NCBI GenBank assembly: GCA_007128045.1
Contig: SKYG01000126.1
Coordinates: forward strand, 1 to 6,449
DNA: 6,449 nt
Origin: Bacteroidales bacterium
GTDB taxonomy: Bacteria; Bacteroidota; Bacteroidia; Bacteroidales; UBA7960
Reading direction: 5' to 3'
The notes beneath the pieces were generated by a model, which saw only the letters and a program-made list of their open reading frames with translations, was not told the origin of the DNA and did no database searches. Each line of letters opens with the position of its first letter. Within the stretch, counting starts at the first letter, position 1. Made by a program: the position numbers and the translations under genes. Shown here one piece after another: positions 5,770 to 6,449 of this stretch.

Positions 5770-5837
5770 CAGGTGCTATGCAACATATCCACAAACGCAA
5801 CCCGGCAACGGGCGACCACAAGGGTCGCCCCTACAGA
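5740..5837 (-). repeat. MITE-like element, copy C (between adaptor and pump, most intact copy)
   Basis: This 98-bp copy is bounded by perfect 10-bp inverted ends: TCTGTAGGGG (5740-5749) and CCCCTACAGA (5828-5837). Inside are two hairpins with perfect 8-bp stems. ATCCCGAT (5750-5757) pairs with ATCGGGAT (5760-5767), and GGGCGACC (5810-5817) pairs with GGTCGCCC (5823-5830). Read on the minus strand, it carries the shared blocks GTTGCCGGGTT, GTTGCATAGCACC and TGTCATC in the same order as copy A. It overlaps the last 30 bases of the adaptor gene and fills most of the gap before the pump gene. No obvious target-site duplication is seen at these ends. It would be transcribed within the efflux mRNA, where its hairpins could affect mRNA processing or the relative expression of the two genes. 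Confidence 0.85.
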
Positions 5838-5858
5838 AAATCATCATAACCCGCAACC

Positions 5859-6449
5859 ATGAGTCTTTCATCCATTAGCATAAAACGCCCGGTACTGGCT
5901 TCAGTGTTCACCATCGTGATCCTGTTGTTTGGCTTTATTGGGATGACTTACCTGGGGGTGCGTGAGTTTCCCAGTGTTGATCCGCCGATTATCTCTGTAC
6001 GTGTTTCTTATCCGGGCGCCAACTCCGATGTGATAGAGACCCAGATCACCGAGCCCCTCGAACAGAGCATCAATGGCATTCCGGGAATACGGACACTCAC
6101 CAGCGTAAGCAGTCAGGGTGGCAGTAGTATATCGGTAGAGTTTGAGTTGAGCGTGGATATGGAGACTGCCGCCAATGATGTCAGGGATAAGGTTTCTCAG
6201 GCACAACGCAGGCTGCCACGTGATGTGGATCCACCTACTGTCTCCAAAGCTGATGCCGATGCAAGTCCGATCATGTTTATCACCGTAGAAAGCGACAGGC
6301 GCTCTCTGCTGGAATTGTCGGAAATTGCTGAGCTGACCCTAATGGAGCGGTTGCAGACGATTCCCGGCGTTAGCATGATACACATCTGGGGGCAGAAGCG
6401 ATATGCCATGCGGTTATGGCTCGACCCTGGAAAAATGGCGGGGTACGGA
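5859..6449 (+). CDS. RND multidrug efflux pump, inner-membrane subunit (N-terminal 197 residues, cut by window end)
   Basis: This is the start of a proton-driven RND transporter of the hydrophobe/amphiphile efflux (AcrB/MexF-like) type, the pump that works with the adaptor encoded just upstream. Full-length members have about 1,020-1,060 residues, so about four fifths lies beyond the window. Visible are the first membrane helix (about 11-31, after SISIKRPV) and the periplasmic porter region. That region contains the family marks FPSVDPP (37-43), YPGA (51-54), PLEQSINGI (66-74), ANDVRDKVSQAQRRLP (105-120), DPPTVSKADADASPIM (124-139), PGVS (169-172) and MRLWLDP (184-190). The proton-relay residues in the fourth and tenth membrane helices are outside the window. 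The frame is open to the last base. The ATG at 5859-5861 is preceded by AACCCGCAACC, without a Shine-Dalgarno site and not A-rich. This pre-start sequence resembles the repeat word at 657-670, so it may be repeat-derived. Cotranscription with the adaptor gene is likely. Confidence 0.95.
   Translation, partial: MSLSSISIKRPVLASVFTIVILLFGFIGMTYLGVREFPSVDPPIISVRVSYPGANSDVIETQITEPLEQSINGIPGIRTLTSVSSQGGSSISVEFELSVDMETAANDVRDKVSQAQRRLPRDVDPPTVSKADADASPIMFITVESDRRSLLELSEIAELTLMERLQTIPGVSMIHIWGQKRYAMRLWLDPGKMAGYG

Noticed and set aside
5901..6409. Two minus-strand open frames opposite the pump gene
   Set aside because: The plus strand encodes a clear RND pump over the same bases; the minus frames have no recognisable domain.

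Overview
The window looks like chromosomal DNA from a member of the Bacteroidota. Start codons are preceded by A-rich stretches rather than strong Shine-Dalgarno sites. The kynU promoter candidate has the TAnnTTTG -7 box typical of this phylum. There is also a small glycine-tailed RRM protein of the kind common there. The genus cannot be told from the sequence.

Layout. Positions 1-203 hold an AT-rich edge with no recognisable gene and a strong hairpin terminator. A short RRM RNA-binding protein gene (204-545, minus) ends at that terminator. A 379-base gene-free stretch (546-924) is filled with dispersed repeats. Three minus-strand genes follow in transcription order kynU (kynureninase, 4325 to 3033), hflK (2969 to 1995) and hflC (1863 to 925). 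A divergent region of about 300 bases separates kynU from a plus-strand RND efflux operon: a membrane-fusion (periplasmic adaptor) gene (4624-5769) and the first 197 codons of the inner-membrane RND pump (5859 to the window end).

How the genes work together. HflK and HflC form the membrane SPFH complex that modulates the FtsH protease; ftsH itself is not in the window. Adaptor and pump are two parts of a tripartite drug/solute efflux system; the outer-membrane channel is not seen. KynU cleaves kynurenine to anthranilate and alanine, and its relation to its neighbours seems positional only.

The most unusual content is non-coding. A MITE-like element of about 86-98 bp occurs three times (783-880, 1900-1985, 5740-5837). 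Its ends are, or derive from, the inverted repeat TCTGTAGGGG/CCCCTACAGA and it carries two internal hairpins. Each copy lies at or just after the 3' end of a gene and always in the same orientation relative to that gene. Two copies separate genes that are normally packed together (hflK/hflC and adaptor/pump). One copy supplies the last nine codons and the stop of the adaptor gene. Two copies differ in a hairpin stem by a compensatory A-T to G-C change. Other repeats are clusters of CGCAGAGT-like words and a five-unit octamer microsatellite just upstream of hflK. No new protein system (defence, CRISPR, phage) is visible; the coding genes are all of known families.
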